From Candidatus Saccharimonadota bacterium (GTDB lineage Bacteria > Patescibacteriota > Saccharimonadia > Saccharimonadales > Saccharimonadaceae), in NCBI GenBank assembly GCA_028289185.1, contig JAQGGV010000047.1, forward strand, positions 1-7,423: DNA of 7,423 nt. The letters run 5' to 3'. Positions 6,111 to 7,423 of the stretch are shown piece by piece. The stretch's first letter is position 1. Each line of letters starts with the position of its first letter. Made by a program: the position numbers and the translations under genes. The notes beneath the pieces were generated by a model, which saw only the letters and a program-made list of their open reading frames with translations, ran no database searches and had not been told where the DNA came from.

Positions 6111-6881
6111 TTATAGCCAAGGAGCGTCAGGGGTTACGCGAGTAATAGGAATTTGCTGATCATCGTTATGTGTTTGCTGCTGCTTTCGGCGGACAACTTG
6201 CTCAGCGATAACGCGCGGCAGTGCCCATACGAAGTCAGCTTCATCTAGAGAGTAGTACGTTTCGGAATCGTCCAATTTCTTGGATAGCTCGTACAGCGCC
6301 AGGGTGCCAGCCCTTTTCTTTGTCGGGTCGATTGCTTGAGCGTAAACGCGAGCCTTGGTTCCACCAGGTTGCGCCAACGCATGCTCAATACTTATGCGGC
6401 CTGCAATGTTTGCAAACATCTCTGCGCCTCGTTTTTCTGAGCTTTGCCCCATCTTGGTCGAGTCGTAACGATCGCGTAAATACTTTGTCAGGTCGTGACC
6501 GATCTGTTCCTGAGACGGTGCTTCTGTCTCAGCGGATTCCTGACTGTAATTGATGGCCGAGTTACCGACAAAAATATATCGTTTATCGCCAGAAATGCCT
6601 TCCTCACGAACATCCAGGACGTATTTTGTGATACCCCCTTCAATGCACTCTACTAACATGAAGCTGAATACGTTATTGTCAGAAAACCACCTATCGCTTG
6701 GTAAACGTACGTCGTTCTCTTCATCAACATAGAATTCGCCCCATTCCTTGATTATTTGCTGGGCTAATTCGCCACGGCTTAAGTCCTCGGCATATTGTGA
6801 CTGAGTCTCAATTGTATACAGAAACGCCGTTTGGGACGGTATGCGAGCTATAGAATTCTCCGGTTGATCAGATTCACTCAT
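6111..6881 (-). CDS. Hypothetical protein, 256 aa, no recognised domain
   Basis: I do not recognise this family. The product appears soluble and acidic: no signal peptide and no membrane segment is visible. The N-terminal part (about 15-110) alternates short hydrophobic strands with charged turns (NNVFSFMLVECI at 69-80, KYVLDVREE at 86-94, KRYIFVGN at 100-107), suggesting a mixed alpha/beta or beta-rich fold. A Ser/Glu/Gln-rich linker follows (about 111-127). The rest looks helical (129-170 and 192-235), ending in a polar Arg/Gln-rich tail. The ATG at 6881 is preferred to the in-frame GTG at 6899 because a -10-like element covers the bases between. It lies 45 bases downstream of the glutamine synthetase stop on the same strand with no terminator between, so co-transcription is possible. 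Its stop is one base from that of the dehydrogenase. The long uninterrupted frame and promoter support a real gene; function is unknown. Confidence 0.8.
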   Translation of the reverse strand: MSESDQPENSIARIPSQTAFLYTIETQSQYAEDLSRGELAQQIIKEWGEFYVDEENDVRLPSDRWFSDNNVFSFMLVECIEGGITKYVLDVREEGISGDKRYIFVGNSAINYSQESAETEAPSQEQIGHDLTKYLRDRYDSTKMGQSSEKRGAEMFANIAGRISIEHALAQPGGTKARVYAQAIDPTKKRAGTLALYELSKKLDDSETYYSLDEADFVWALPRVIAEQVVRRKQQQTHNDDQQIPITRVTPDAPWL

Positions 6882-6889
6882 TTTACCTA

Positions 6890-6917
6890 TTAATAACACT
6901 TTTTACTTAAAATGCAA
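6890..6917 (-). promoter_or_regulatory. Weak candidate promoter of the hypothetical gene
   Basis: On the minus strand, TGT plus TATTAA (hexamer at 6895-6890, 4 of 6 matches) ends eight bases before the ATG at 6881. A poor -35 (TTGCAT, 6917-6912) is 16 bases upstream. The bases AGG at 6888-6886, four bases before the ATG, could also serve as a minimal ribosome site on a longer transcript from the glutamine synthetase gene. The call leans on the matching spacing at other genes here. Confidence 0.4.
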
Positions 6918-6926
6918 TAGTTCTGT

Positions 6927-7423
6927 CTAAAACTGATTCCACAAGTATTGGTTTGTTACTTCGTGGTGGTACAAGACTTCCGAATCTTTAACGGTTGTGC
7001 CAAGGTCGCGGGAACTGCGATGTGATACTTCAACTTTCCAGTCAACGTACTTGCCCTTGGCGCTGTCACCCAGCAAATCGGTCATGTAGTCGCTCGCCTT
7101 GAACAAACGAATGGCGTCGCCAATCGTACCGGGTAGGAAGCGAACACGGGGTCGTCTATCGGCCTTGTCATCCTTGGGCAAAACATCATCGATGCCAGTT
7201 CGCAGGAGGCTATAGAGTGCCAAGTAGGGATTACTGTCAGGTGCGACTGAGCGAATCTCGATGCGAGCAGTTTTTTCGTTAGCGAGCGGGATACGAATCA
7301 TTGATCCCCGATCACTGGCAGATACTTTGATTTGGTTCGGTGCCTCGAAGTTTGGATCCAAACGACGGTAGGCATTGACGCTGCTGTTGAATGTCAGACA
7401 GAGTTCCGGCGCCCTGTTCAAAA
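6927..7423 (-). CDS. glnA: Glutamine synthetase, C-terminal part (5' end outside window)
   Basis: The frame is open at the right edge and ends with TAG at 6929-6927, leaving about 165 codons of the C-terminal catalytic domain. Glutamine synthetase joins ammonia to glutamate using ATP. Counting from the codon at 7421, FNSSVNAYRRLDPNFEAP (11-28) is the conserved segment preceding the active-site arginines. RGSMIR (Arg38 and Arg43) keeps the spacing of E. coli Arg339/Arg344, and RIEIR (53-57) supplies the metal-ligand Glu55 and Arg57. NPYLA follows at 64-68. The usual NRS signature here reads DRG. The NLYDLP loop that carries the adenylylated tyrosine in E. coli-type enzymes is absent; a short charged linker (LPKDDKADRRPRVRFLP) leads to the final helices and HEVTNQYLWNQF end. 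The apparent TTG at 7421 is an internal leucine, not a start. Family assignment is confident; subtype is open. Confidence 0.9.
   Translation of the reverse strand, partial: LNRAPELCLTFNSSVNAYRRLDPNFEAPNQIKVSASDRGSMIRIPLANEKTARIEIRSVAPDSNPYLALYSLLRTGIDDVLPKDDKADRRPRVRFLPGTIGDAIRLFKASDYMTDLLGDSAKGKYVDWKVEVSHRSSRDLGTTVKDSEVLYHHEVTNQYLWNQF

Noticed and set aside
1..7423. Search for CRISPR arrays, tRNA/rRNA genes, insertion sequences and inverted terminal repeats.
   Set aside because: Coding sequence fills nearly the whole window and no repeated units, cloverleaf or transposase motif was seen by eye.

Overview
The window looks like bacterial chromosome of roughly 50% G+C from a compact, gene-dense genome. 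It holds four complete protein genes and two that run off the edges. The best guess is a candidate-phyla-radiation bacterium of the Saccharibacteria (TM7) type. The clues are a PE-PPE-domain surface hydrolase, a branching enzyme of the eukaryote/Bacteroidetes-like GH13_8 kind, almost no intergenic DNA and no convincing Shine-Dalgarno sites. That placement is inference, made without a database search. The standard genetic code fits: the five visible stops are TAA or TAG, and no in-frame TGA needs reading through.

Layout. Bases 1-1071 (minus) are the N-terminal 357 codons of a TrmA/RumA-family RNA uracil-C5 methyltransferase whose 3' end lies outside. An 84-base divergent promoter region follows. 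Bases 1156-3141 (plus) encode a 661-residue, membrane-anchored serine hydrolase with a PE-PPE-like domain, closed by a strong hairpin terminator at 3162-3193. Bases 3215-5191 (plus) encode a glycogen branching enzyme (GlgB). Nine bases later, 5201-6109 encodes a short-form 6-phosphogluconate dehydrogenase. It meets, tail to tail with one base between, an unrecognised minus-strand gene (6111-6881, 256 residues). Upstream of that gene on the same strand is the C-terminal part of a glutamine synthetase (6927 to the right edge). No stretch above 300 bases lacks a gene, and no RNA gene, insertion sequence, CRISPR array or long repeat was seen.

How the genes fit together. GlgB and 6-phosphogluconate dehydrogenase are central carbohydrate enzymes: glycogen branching and the oxidative pentose-phosphate step giving ribulose 5-phosphate and NAD(P)H. 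Glutamine synthetase assimilates ammonia, and the methyltransferase modifies rRNA or tRNA. The PE-PPE-like protein is the likely outward-facing component and is transcriptionally insulated from glgB.

The most striking non-coding pattern is shared promoter spacing. A -10-like hexamer sits only 7-9 bases upstream of the chosen ATG in all five genes whose start is visible, and four of the five also carry a TGn extended -10. Transcription would then begin at or within a base or two of the start codon, so these genes probably make leaderless mRNAs. The same pattern decides the starts of glgB and of the orphan gene.
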